A DNA stretch of 9,788 nt from Hodarchaeum sp048939725 (GTDB lineage: Archaea; Asgardarchaeota; Heimdallarchaeia; Hodarchaeales; Hodarchaeaceae): positions 1-9,788 of the forward strand of contig JBHLPG010000138.1 in assembly GCA_048939725.1 (NCBI GenBank), read 5' to 3'. Shown in pieces: positions 1 to 5,994 of the stretch. The stretch's first letter is position 1; every line of letters starts with the position of its first letter. A model generated the notes under the pieces. It was not told where the DNA came from and did no database searches. It worked only from the letters and a program-made list of their open reading frames with translations. A program made the translations under genes and the position numbers.

Positions 1-2
1 CA

Positions 3-1073
3 GCCCCTAAAAAAGCTAATGCCATCTTTCCTGCTTTAGTTTCTGGGCCTGAAGTATTTGGATACATTGAGCTAAGTTTTCGCGATATTAAACGAGTTAT
101 GTACAAATTTCGAAATAATCCCATTACACTAATATTTAAGGCTATAGAAAAAGAAAAGCCAATTGAATCAAAAATAAATACCACAATCGATATAGCAAGT
201 CTTGAAGAAAGAGGAATGACTAGAATTCCATGTTCATTAAACCTTGGTGAATTGTATGGTGAAATAACTGTAAAAGTAGAGGCAATAACAGCAACAAATG
301 AAAGTCTTTTACCCAAGAATTTTTCTTTCAAATTAGTCCGGAAAGATGAAATTGCCATAAATCCAAAAGAATTTTACGTTACAGGAAATTACGGACTTGT
401 AGAATGTATTTTCCAAGCAGTTAATGAGTCAAAAGATTCAGAGAAGGGGGAACTCGAAGTTAATCTTGTAACTCAATCTTCATCAGATCCAGTACCAATT
501 TACTATACAAAATTTAATTTGAAGCCGAATGAGAACCTGGAATTAGCGCGAAGTGTAAATTTATTAATTAATTACCAACATAGTCCCTTCTACATTGTAG
601 CTCAGACCACAATTGGCCGATTTAAGAAGAACCGAACATTTAAGACAATAGGACCAATAAAACCCCTGAAAGAAATATGTGTCGATTGGAACTTTACAGT
701 AGATCCAACAAAAAGAACTAATCTCTGGGAAGGAGTAGAACCAAAGAAACAATACGAAGTAAACTTTGTTTTCCATTTTATCAAGTCAATGCCGTATGCA
801 ACAATAACAATAAATGTGAATACTCTCCCAGGAGGGCAAACAAAACGATTAGCAAACTTTCGGATTAAAAGAGATATTGATGCGGGAGATGAATTTGTCG
901 TTCCAAATATTAAGTTCAAAACTCCTAAAGATTGTGGATATCTCTATTTTGATGCTGAAATAAGAAATGAAATGGGAATTATTCCAATAGATCTCATTTC
1001 CGATCCAATTGGAGTTCAAACTAAAGGTATACAGGCAGCTACGTATGAAGAGAGGCTTGATTTAACATTATAG
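3..1073 (+). CDS. Partial beta-sandwich (Ig-like) repeat protein, 5' end outside window
   Basis: The frame is open from the first complete codon at base 3, so the ATG at 99 is probably internal and the true start lies upstream. A total of 356 residues are visible, ending with TAG at 1071-1073. The sequence alternates short hydrophobic strands with polar turns and has almost no long helix. It divides roughly into three units of about 100 residues, with boundaries near the DEIAINPKEF and IKPLKEICVDW segments. This pattern suggests tandem Ig-like or arrestin-like beta-sandwiches, but I recognise no family signature. There is no C-terminal membrane anchor or sorting motif, and the signal-peptide region is not in view. 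The next gene lies 121 bp downstream on the same strand and has its own SD and a possible TATA-like element, so co-transcription is uncertain. A binding or structural role is possible; no enzymatic motif is seen. Confidence 0.8.
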   Translation, partial: APKKANAIFPALVSGPEVFGYIELSFRDIKRVMYKFRNNPITLIFKAIEKEKPIESKINTTIDIASLEERGMTRIPCSLNLGELYGEITVKVEAITATNESLLPKNFSFKLVRKDEIAINPKEFYVTGNYGLVECIFQAVNESKDSEKGELEVNLVTQSSSDPVPIYYTKFNLKPNENLELARSVNLLINYQHSPFYIVAQTTIGRFKKNRTFKTIGPIKPLKEICVDWNFTVDPTKRTNLWEGVEPKKQYEVNFVFHFIKSMPYATITINVNTLPGGQTKRLANFRIKRDIDAGDEFVVPNIKFKTPKDCGYLYFDAEIRNEMGIIPIDLISDPIGVQTKGIQAATYEERLDLTL

Positions 1074-1105
1074 ATTAAGCACAGAACTATTCGAAATAAA
1101 ATTAG

Positions 1106-1115
1106 CTTAAAAAAG
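1106..1115 (+). promoter_or_regulatory. Possible TATA-like element upstream of the Cdc48-N/vWA gene
   Basis: CTTAAAAAAG in the 121-bp spacer resembles an archaeal TATA box. Transcription would start about 25 bp downstream, leaving a leader of about 55 nt. The spacer is AT-rich throughout, so the match is weak. Nothing else is seen in this spacer except the SD GAGG at 1184-1187. Confidence 0.25.
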
Positions 1116-1194
1116 ATTAAGAATAATGCTGTAGAGTAATGTTAGTTAAACAAGTTATACGTTAATTTTCAATTAAATCTGAAGAGGATTAGTT

Positions 1195-2478
1195 ATGGTT
1201 AAACTTAATGTAGTAAATGTAGGTAAAATTGAAGGCCGTGCATATTTACACCCCTCTGATATTAGCAGTGTTGGCGTTGAAGAATTTGATTTTGTGAAAA
1301 TATCAACAGAATGGGAAGATTGGGGTGCTGTTCAAATTTTATCATCTGATGAAGTAGCGAAGGGCACTATCGCTGTTGATGATAGTGTACTCAATTCAGC
1401 GAATATTTCAGATGGCGATTCTGTGGAAGTAGAGCCTGCAAAAATTGCTGCAGGCATTAAGTCTATTAAACTTGGAATTGAACCCCTTGCAGGCCAAGAA
1501 GTTGAAGAAGCTATTTTATGGATTGCTACAGAATTTGAGGAACTATCAAAAGTACTGCGGAATCGCCCAGTGTTTAATGGATTACAAATAGCGTGGGAAG
1601 ATTGTCCGATTGGAAGTATAACAGTTCGATTCATGGGTTCTGAACCACCTATTCAAGAAGGTGAAATTGGGATCGTGGATCCAACTGGTCGAGAAGTCGA
1701 AATTAATATCATTCCATTCACTGAGATGAGTTTCAATGCGATCCTTGTTCTAGACGTAAGTGGAAGTATGCAAAAGAAAGATATGAAAGTACAAAACATC
1801 AGTGGAGCTCTTGAAGGACTGAAAAAAGGATTAGAAGAAACAGAGGAATTAGCAACATTCCTTGGGAGATTTGAAGAAGGAAAAAAGGTTAGTCGAGTAG
1901 ATGCTGCAAGTTTTGCGATAATGCTGTTCATGAGCCTTAAAATTGCGAAGGGTTGGGGTGAACAGGTACAACTCATCACTTTCTCTGGAAACGTCGAAAA
2001 GTTTGCTCTAGGTGACTCCCAGGTTATCTCATGTGTAGGTGAAACTAAGAAGGCTGGAATCGAAAGTATAATTGGTCACGTTGTTCAGAAAACCGCTGAA
2101 AGTTCTGGCCTTACCTTCTTAAGTGGAGCGCTTGATGAGGCATATAATAGTATTGAGAATTTCGAAGTGAATCCAACAATTAACAAAAGAAATCCTACGA
2201 TGATTATCGTTTTGACAGATGGTAATCCTAACAAAGGTAATGGTCTAGGAGTCAATCCAATTCCAGTAGTTCGGAATAAGATAGAGGATATTCCAGAAGC
2301 TGTTCTCTATGCAATTGGCCTTGGAGAAGCTGATAGATTGATGCTTCGACGTATAGGAGAAATTGGACGAGGTGGTTCATTGATGGCTGATGACTTAGAA
2401 ATGCTAGTTGATTTTTACGATTCATTAGCTCAAAATTTCCAAATGGTCGTAAAAATGAAAAAAGAAGCAGCAGAGTAG
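1195..2478 (+). CDS. Cdc48 N-domain / von Willebrand factor A domain fusion protein
   Basis: A 427-residue protein. The ATG start is set by the SD GAGG at 1184-1187 with a 7-nt spacer. Residues 1-83 have the pattern of the double-psi beta-barrel of the Cdc48/p97/VAT N domain: a RAYLHPSDI segment, then a GTIAVDDSVLNSANISDGDSV segment matching the family's 'G-I-hydrophobic ... GD-V-V-P' core. Residues 84-175 look like the second Cdc48 N subdomain, including NRPVFNGLQI (usual form 'grPv..Gd.i') and a GSITVRFMGSEP strand. Residues 180-415 form a vWA domain with a complete MIDAS metal site: DVSGS at 187-191, T307 in GLTFLSGAL, and D342 in LTDGNPN. An insertion of about 40 helical residues follows the MIDAS loop. 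There is no AAA+ ATPase module, signal peptide or membrane segment, so it should be cytosolic. Cdc48 N domains bind adaptors and substrates, and vWA domains bind partner proteins through the metal. An adaptor or scaffold role, perhaps for a AAA+ ATPase, is inferred. It is probably co-transcribed with the Toprim gene 12 nt downstream. Confidence 0.9.
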   Translation: MVKLNVVNVGKIEGRAYLHPSDISSVGVEEFDFVKISTEWEDWGAVQILSSDEVAKGTIAVDDSVLNSANISDGDSVEVEPAKIAAGIKSIKLGIEPLAGQEVEEAILWIATEFEELSKVLRNRPVFNGLQIAWEDCPIGSITVRFMGSEPPIQEGEIGIVDPTGREVEINIIPFTEMSFNAILVLDVSGSMQKKDMKVQNISGALEGLKKGLEETEELATFLGRFEEGKKVSRVDAASFAIMLFMSLKIAKGWGEQVQLITFSGNVEKFALGDSQVISCVGETKKAGIESIIGHVVQKTAESSGLTFLSGALDEAYNSIENFEVNPTINKRNPTMIIVLTDGNPNKGNGLGVNPIPVVRNKIEDIPEAVLYAIGLGEADRLMLRRIGEIGRGGSLMADDLEMLVDFYDSLAQNFQMVVKMKKEAAE

Positions 2479-2490
2479 TTTAATAAAACT

Positions 2491-2889
2491 GTGAACCACG
2501 TGCTCAATACCGAGGCACTAAGATATCTTTCAGAGTTCATCAACTATAGCAATGAGCTTGGAAATAAAGCGATTTTCATTGTTGAAGGAAAAAGAGATAC
2601 TGAAACACTCCGTTTATTAGGTTTAACAGGTAAAATCATTGAAAAAGGACAAAGATCCCACCAAAAATTAGTAGATCTGGTTTTTGAAGCCCAAACTATT
2701 GTAATTTTGACTGATTTCGACCGTAAAGGAAAATACATACGTAAGGCTCTCATAAAAGAGATTCAAAGTAAGAAACATCATGGAATAATTGATAACTATG
2801 CCAGACAACTACTATTCAAATTATGTAGAGCATTTAGAATCACTGAAATTGAGGACCTTGATCGGTTTGCCCCGAAATTCCAGAAGTAA
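2491..2889 (+). CDS. Small archaeal Toprim-domain protein (UPF0292-like)
   Basis: A 132-residue protein starting at GTG 2491; a second in-frame GTG at 2500 is an alternative, and neither has a clear SD. The Toprim signature is complete: FIVEGKRD carries the conserved Glu (E32), and ILTDFDRKG carries the DxD pair (D75, D77) that binds Mg2+ in primases, topoisomerases and RNase M5. The protein is little more than a single Toprim fold with a helical tail, matching the size of the archaeal stand-alone Toprim family. Its nucleic-acid substrate is not known. The gene starts 12 nt after the vWA gene in the same reading frame, with only TAG and four sense codons between them, so translational coupling is likely. 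A decayed partial copy of its 3' half lies downstream of deoA (4703-4784). Confidence 0.85.
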   Translation: MNHVLNTEALRYLSEFINYSNELGNKAIFIVEGKRDTETLRLLGLTGKIIEKGQRSHQKLVDLVFEAQTIVILTDFDRKGKYIRKALIKEIQSKKHHGIIDNYARQLLFKLCRAFRITEIEDLDRFAPKFQK

Positions 2890-2979
2890 TTCCATATAAG
2901 ATTTCGCAATGATTACAACTAGCATGAAAAATTAAAACCTCTCATTATCATTTTTGGTATGTTAGTCCATATAATCTAT
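2872..2979 (+). repeat. Direct repeat, copy A (end of Toprim gene plus spacer)
   Basis: This segment covers the last codons of the Toprim gene and the following spacer. It recurs at 4767-4873 on the same strand. By eye, the core 2912-2979 matches 4806-4873 at 62 of 68 positions without gaps. The two copies bracket deoA. A separate earlier block of the Toprim gene (2687-2757) also matches the region before copy B. Confidence 0.85.
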
Positions 2980-2984
2980 CTCTG

Positions 2985-2992
2985 TTTTTTTT
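2985..2992 (+). terminator. Oligo-T terminator after the vWA-Toprim pair
   Basis: Eight consecutive T residues lie about 95 bp after the Toprim stop codon and before the deoA promoter region. Archaeal RNA polymerase terminates at T-rich tracts without needing a hairpin. The run lies just outside repeat copy A and is absent after copy B. Confidence 0.5.
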
Positions 2993-3025
2993 AAAACTTA
3001 AATCTAATAACTAATTTTCTTTAGG

Positions 3026-3037
3026 TATATATTTATA
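3026..3037 (+). promoter_or_regulatory. Probable TATA box of deoA
   Basis: TATATATTTATA is a good archaeal TATA-like sequence. Transcription would begin about 25 bp downstream, near 3055-3060, giving a leader of about 50 nt that contains the C-rich and G-rich segments described next. Purine-rich BRE-like bases are not distinct upstream. Confidence 0.4.
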
Positions 3038-3056
3038 GATTGTTTTAAACAGCCTT

Positions 3057-3099
3057 CCTCCCCATCCTGATATGGGTTTGGGGTTTTATTATAGGTGGG
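3057..3099 (+). promoter_or_regulatory. deoA 5' leader with two alternative pairings, one covering the SD
   Basis: CCCAT (3061-3065) pairs with ATGGG (3072-3076) to form a hairpin with a 6-nt loop. Alternatively CCCATC (3061-3066) pairs with GGTGGG (3094-3099), which is the deoA Shine-Dalgarno region, with one G-U wobble. The two pairings compete for the same bases, so the leader could switch between SD-free and SD-covered forms. CCCCA (3060-3064) can also pair with TGGGG (3079-3083). The C/G blocks stand out against the AT-rich spacer. Regulation is inference; no known riboswitch class was recognised. Confidence 0.3.
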
Positions 3100-3106
3100 A
3101 TCATTG

Positions 3107-4624
3107 TTGAAATTTAGGATTCGCGAAATCTCAATGGAACCAAAGGATATCGTCATAATTTCACGTCTAAATAACGAAAACGTCGTTCCACAAGCCAGAT
3201 ATCGTCTTTCTTTTGGTCAAAGGGAATTATCAGTCAATCAGGTTCTTAAAGTTGAAGATTGGGTCAAAGAAGATGAGATAGGCCTCTCAAACTCTCTGAT
3301 AAAAATTTTAGGAGCAAAAGAAGGTGATGAAGTATTTTTACAAACACAAAGCCGTTCGACATCAACAAGCTATTCTTTAATTAAACAACGGATTCTCCAA
3401 CAAGGTAGGATCTTCAATAAAGCTGAAATTGATCAAATTATTGGAGACATTACTTCTGGAGTCCTCTCTCCTTTAGAATCGTCAGTTTTTATAACATCTC
3501 AGATTTTTCAAGATTGGAATATTTCTGAAATTGAATATCTAACAAAGGCTATTGCGTGCTCTGGCCAGATGATAGATTGGAAAGATACTATCATTTTTGA
3601 TAAGCATAGTTTAGGAGGTGTTCCAGGTAACAAAGTTTCTTTATTGATCGTACCTATTATTGCTGCTGCTGGATTAACAATTCCAAAAACGAGTAGTCGT
3701 GCTATTACTAGTCCTTCTGGAACTGCTGACACGATGGAAGCTTTCGGATGTGAAATCGAATTCTCTGTTGATGAAATAGTTGAAATCGCAAATCGAATTA
3801 ATGGACTTATTGCTTGGACTGGGGGACTGAATATTGTCCCAGCAGATGAAAAGATTATAAGAGATGTTCAGTTTCCATTGGGGGTAGATCCTGAACCAAT
3901 GATGATGGCATCAGTGTTGTCAAAAAAAGTTGCTATGGGAGTCCACTTCTTAGTGCTAGATATTCCTACTGGAGGCGGCACTAAAGTTAAAAATATGGAA
4001 GCAGGCAAAAGAATCGCTCATCGATTTGCTGAATTAGGCCAACAGCTTGGTATTCGTATCGAAAGTGGAATTACATACGGAAGTAGTCCAGTAGGTCATG
4101 CTATTGGTCCTGCTCTTGAAGCGCGCGAAGCACTTGCAGCCTTAATTAACCCTCAAATAGCCTCCGATTCGTTAATTGGGAAAAGTACCTCACTTGCAGG
4201 AATACTTTTAGAAATGTCTGGTAGAGCAATTCGAGGTAGAGGCCAGGATTCAGCACTAGAAATATTGAATTCAGGGAAAGCATATAGGAAGTTCCAAGAG
4301 ATTTTAGAAGCTCAAAGCGCTGACTCTAAAATTCAACCAGAGGATATTGAGATAGGGAAATGTATGTACGAATATGTAGCTCCCCAAAGTGGTTGGATTG
4401 TTGAGATTAATAACAGAATAATTTCAAGAGCAGCACGAGCCGCAGGAGCTCCAATGGATAAACGTGCTGGGGTATATTTCCTAAAAAAGAAAGATTCTGT
4501 CAAAAGGGGAGAAGTTATTTTCCGACTATACGCTTCAGATGAGAAGAAACTATTAGCAGCAGAAGCAGAACTAGTAAAAAATGTACCTCTTATAATAGAA
4601 GGCATGTTACTTGCTCGAGAATAA
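3107..4624 (+). CDS. deoA: AMP phosphorylase (archaeal nucleoside-5'-monophosphate phosphorylase)
   Basis: The enzyme converts AMP (also CMP and UMP in characterised homologues) plus phosphate to the free base and ribose 1,5-bisphosphate in the cytosol. I chose TTG 3107 because AGGTGG at 3093-3098 gives an 8-nt spacer and the product starts MKFRIRE, like the family's short N-terminus; GTG 3095 would add four residues and lacks an SD. The product is 505 residues, close to the roughly 503 of Thermococcus homologues. The domains in order are an archaeal N-terminal barrel-like domain (about 1-80), a helical domain, the catalytic alpha/beta domain, and a C-terminal PYNP-type domain (about 420-500). 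The phosphate/nucleotide motifs SLGGVPGNK (168-176), IPKTSSRAITS (192-202) and GTAD (205-208) are intact, as is the conserved Asp in GVDP (D261). The N-terminal domain and the AMP-type motif favour AMP phosphorylase over bacterial thymidine phosphorylase. No RuBisCO or R15P isomerase gene is visible nearby. Confidence 0.95.
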   Translation: MKFRIREISMEPKDIVIISRLNNENVVPQARYRLSFGQRELSVNQVLKVEDWVKEDEIGLSNSLIKILGAKEGDEVFLQTQSRSTSTSYSLIKQRILQQGRIFNKAEIDQIIGDITSGVLSPLESSVFITSQIFQDWNISEIEYLTKAIACSGQMIDWKDTIIFDKHSLGGVPGNKVSLLIVPIIAAAGLTIPKTSSRAITSPSGTADTMEAFGCEIEFSVDEIVEIANRINGLIAWTGGLNIVPADEKIIRDVQFPLGVDPEPMMMASVLSKKVAMGVHFLVLDIPTGGGTKVKNMEAGKRIAHRFAELGQQLGIRIESGITYGSSPVGHAIGPALEAREALAALINPQIASDSLIGKSTSLAGILLEMSGRAIRGRGQDSALEILNSGKAYRKFQEILEAQSADSKIQPEDIEIGKCMYEYVAPQSGWIVEINNRIISRAARAAGAPMDKRAGVYFLKKKDSVKRGEVIFRLYASDEKKLLAAEAELVKNVPLIIEGMLLARE

Positions 4625-4671
4625 TTTTTTATCAATTGGAATAAATTAGGATAATTAATCATATCCTAATT
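4625..4671 (+). terminator. T6 tract and 10-bp inverted repeat after deoA
   Basis: Six T residues (4625-4630) follow the TAA stop directly. A perfect 10-bp inverted repeat follows: AATTAGGATA (4644-4653) and TATCCTAATT (4662-4671), with an 8-nt loop. The T tract comes before the hairpin, so this is not a bacterial-type terminator. It may mark the archaeal 3' end or protect the transcript, or it may bind a protein as DNA. Confidence 0.45.
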
Positions 4672-4702
4672 ATGTTGGCTAAGTACCTGTGTCAAACCTT
4701 CA

Positions 4703-4784
4703 AAGCCCAATTATTGTTATTTTAACTGATTTCGACCGTAAATGACGACATTTCCGCAAAGTGATCACGAAATTCCAAAAGTAT
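4703..4784 (+). pseudogene. Remnant of a second Toprim gene copy
   Basis: The stretch 4703-4742 matches the DNA of the intact Toprim gene at 2687-2727, including the codons for the DxD motif (ILTDFDRK), with three mismatches and a one-base gap by eye. The reading frame then meets TGA at 4743-4745 where the intact gene has GGA. After about seven more weakly matching codons, roughly 120 nt (40 codons) present in the intact gene are missing. The end, KFQK, is recognisable, but the former stop TAA is now TAT at 4782-4784. The 5' half including the catalytic Glu is absent. It cannot encode a Toprim protein. Similarity continues into the spacer downstream, which shows that this is a copied DNA segment and not an independent paralogue. 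Confidence 0.8.
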
Positions 4785-4873
4785 TTCTATGTAAGTTTCA
4801 TAACAATTACAACTAGCACAAAAAATTAAAACCTCTCATTATCATTTTTAGTTTATTAGTCCATATATTCTAT
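4767..4873 (+). repeat. Direct repeat, copy B (upstream of tdh)
   Basis: This is the second copy of the segment at 2872-2979. The core 4806-4873 matches 2912-2979 at 62 of 68 positions. Similarity stops near 4873, before the T8 run found after copy A. The non-coding part is at least as well kept as the former coding part. The tdh TATA-like element lies inside the repeat. Confidence 0.85.
4861..4870 (+). promoter_or_regulatory. Possible TATA box of tdh, inside repeat copy B
   Basis: CCATATATTC lies 43-52 bp upstream of the tdh ATG. A start site about 25 bp downstream would leave a leader of about 20 nt that still contains the SD AGGTG (4902-4906). The equivalent bases in copy A are CCATATAATC. 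Confidence 0.35.
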
Positions 4874-4912
4874 AATGCGGAGAATTCGTAATATAATGAT
4901 TAGGTGTTTGAA

Positions 4913-5989
4913 ATGCAAGCTATAATGAAAACTAAACAAGAAAAAGGCTTTGAAATAAAAGAAACCGACGAACCTGAAATTGTTCATGGAACAGATGTGA
5001 AATTTAAAATTGATGTAGCCTCTATTTGTGGAACTGATCATCATATGTGGGTGTATGATGCATGGGCCCAAAAAAGATTACCCCCAGCCATACCATTCAT
5101 TGCTGGACACGAAGTTGGAGGAACAGTTGTTGAAATCGGTCCTGACGTAATAAATATTGAAGTAGGGGATAAAATTTCAATGGAATGTCATGAGGCTTGT
5201 GGAACCTGTTATCAATGCCGTTCAGATCGAATGCATATCTGTAGAAATACAAAAATCTTCGGAGTAGATAAAAATGGAATCTTTGGTGAGTATGCAGTAA
5301 TTCCAGAATTAAACGCATGGAGAAATGATCCTGATTTAGACCCAGCGCTTGCATCTCTCCAAGATCCGCTTGGAAATGCAGTTCATACAGTTCTACCGAA
5401 AGGATTAACCGCAGATGAAGGGATTGCTGGCAAAAATGTGTTTGTCGTAGGATGTGGACCCATAGGACTAATGTCAATTCCTGTTGTAAAGATGTTTGGA
5501 GCAGCCCAAGTTTTTGCGAGTGGTGGTGGAAGAAATATGCAAAGACTTGAAATGGCCAAGCACTTAGGAGCAGATTTAGTACTTAACGCTCGAGAAGAAG
5601 GAGATAATATCCCCAAGATTATCAGGGATGCTACTGATGGGAATGGAGTGGATATTGTGCTTGAAATGTCAGGTAACGTCCATGCCCTTCGCCAAGGATT
5701 AGAAGCATTAACATATGGAGGACGAGTGTCATTATTGGGCTTCTTCCCTGGCCCAATTGAATTTGATATTAATACATTGATGGTAAGCAAAGGTGCGAGC
5801 GTTTATGGCATTGCAGGTAGGCGTATGTTTCAAACTTGGCAAGTGATGAGAGGAATTCTAAAATCCAAAGAATTTCAGAATCAATTAAAGAAGTTGATAA
5901 CGCATCGTGTGAAAATGGCTGACTGGGAGAAAGGAATGATCGAGATAGATGAAAAAAGAGCAATTAAAGTTGTGATGGATCCGTTCTAG
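4913..5989 (+). CDS. tdh: L-threonine 3-dehydrogenase-like zinc alcohol dehydrogenase
   Basis: A medium-chain zinc dehydrogenase of 358 residues from ATG 4913, placed 6 nt after the SD AGGTG (4902-4906); GTG 4904 overlaps that SD and is less likely. The predicted reaction is oxidation of L-threonine to 2-amino-3-ketobutyrate in the cytosol. Catalytic zinc ligands are C39 (SICGTD), H66 and E67 (GHE), and D151 in LQDPLGNAV. The structural zinc lobe has C96, C99, C102 and C110. The Rossmann motif GCGPIG is at 180-185. TKIFGVD and PLGNAVHT are typical of the threonine dehydrogenase subgroup. An oddity is that the acidic residue usually found after the second Rossmann strand is replaced by SGGGR (203-207), which would fit NADP better than NAD. 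A different polyol or amino-alcohol substrate cannot be excluded. No 2-amino-3-ketobutyrate CoA ligase gene is seen nearby. The convergent minus-strand gene ends 5 bp away. Confidence 0.88.
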   Translation: MQAIMKTKQEKGFEIKETDEPEIVHGTDVKFKIDVASICGTDHHMWVYDAWAQKRLPPAIPFIAGHEVGGTVVEIGPDVINIEVGDKISMECHEACGTCYQCRSDRMHICRNTKIFGVDKNGIFGEYAVIPELNAWRNDPDLDPALASLQDPLGNAVHTVLPKGLTADEGIAGKNVFVVGCGPIGLMSIPVVKMFGAAQVFASGGGRNMQRLEMAKHLGADLVLNAREEGDNIPKIIRDATDGNGVDIVLEMSGNVHALRQGLEALTYGGRVSLLGFFPGPIEFDINTLMVSKGASVYGIAGRRMFQTWQVMRGILKSKEFQNQLKKLITHRVKMADWEKGMIEIDEKRAIKVVMDPF

Positions 5990-5994
5990 AACTC

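Noticed and set aside
602..919. A 105-codon minus-strand frame inside the beta-sandwich gene
   Set aside because: It overlaps a longer frame with protein-like composition, and has no SD or recognisable motif.
3060..3087. Hairpin followed by TTTT just before deoA as an intrinsic terminator or attenuator
   Set aside because: The stem is only five base pairs, the T run is four, and archaeal termination does not rely on hairpins; an SD-pairing explanation fits at least as well.
2687..4873. Direct repeats around deoA as the ends of an insertion sequence or integrative element
   Set aside because: The repeats are parts of a gene and its spacer, are not terminal inverted repeats, and no transposase or integrase is present between them.
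5097..5790. Long minus-strand frames of 126 and 135 codons inside tdh
   Set aside because: They lie opposite a clearly conserved enzyme gene, and their translations look like shadow sequence with no family pattern.
5983..5992. 10-bp palindrome GTTCTAGAAC across the tdh stop codon
   Set aside because: It is short and overlaps coding sequence; likely chance.
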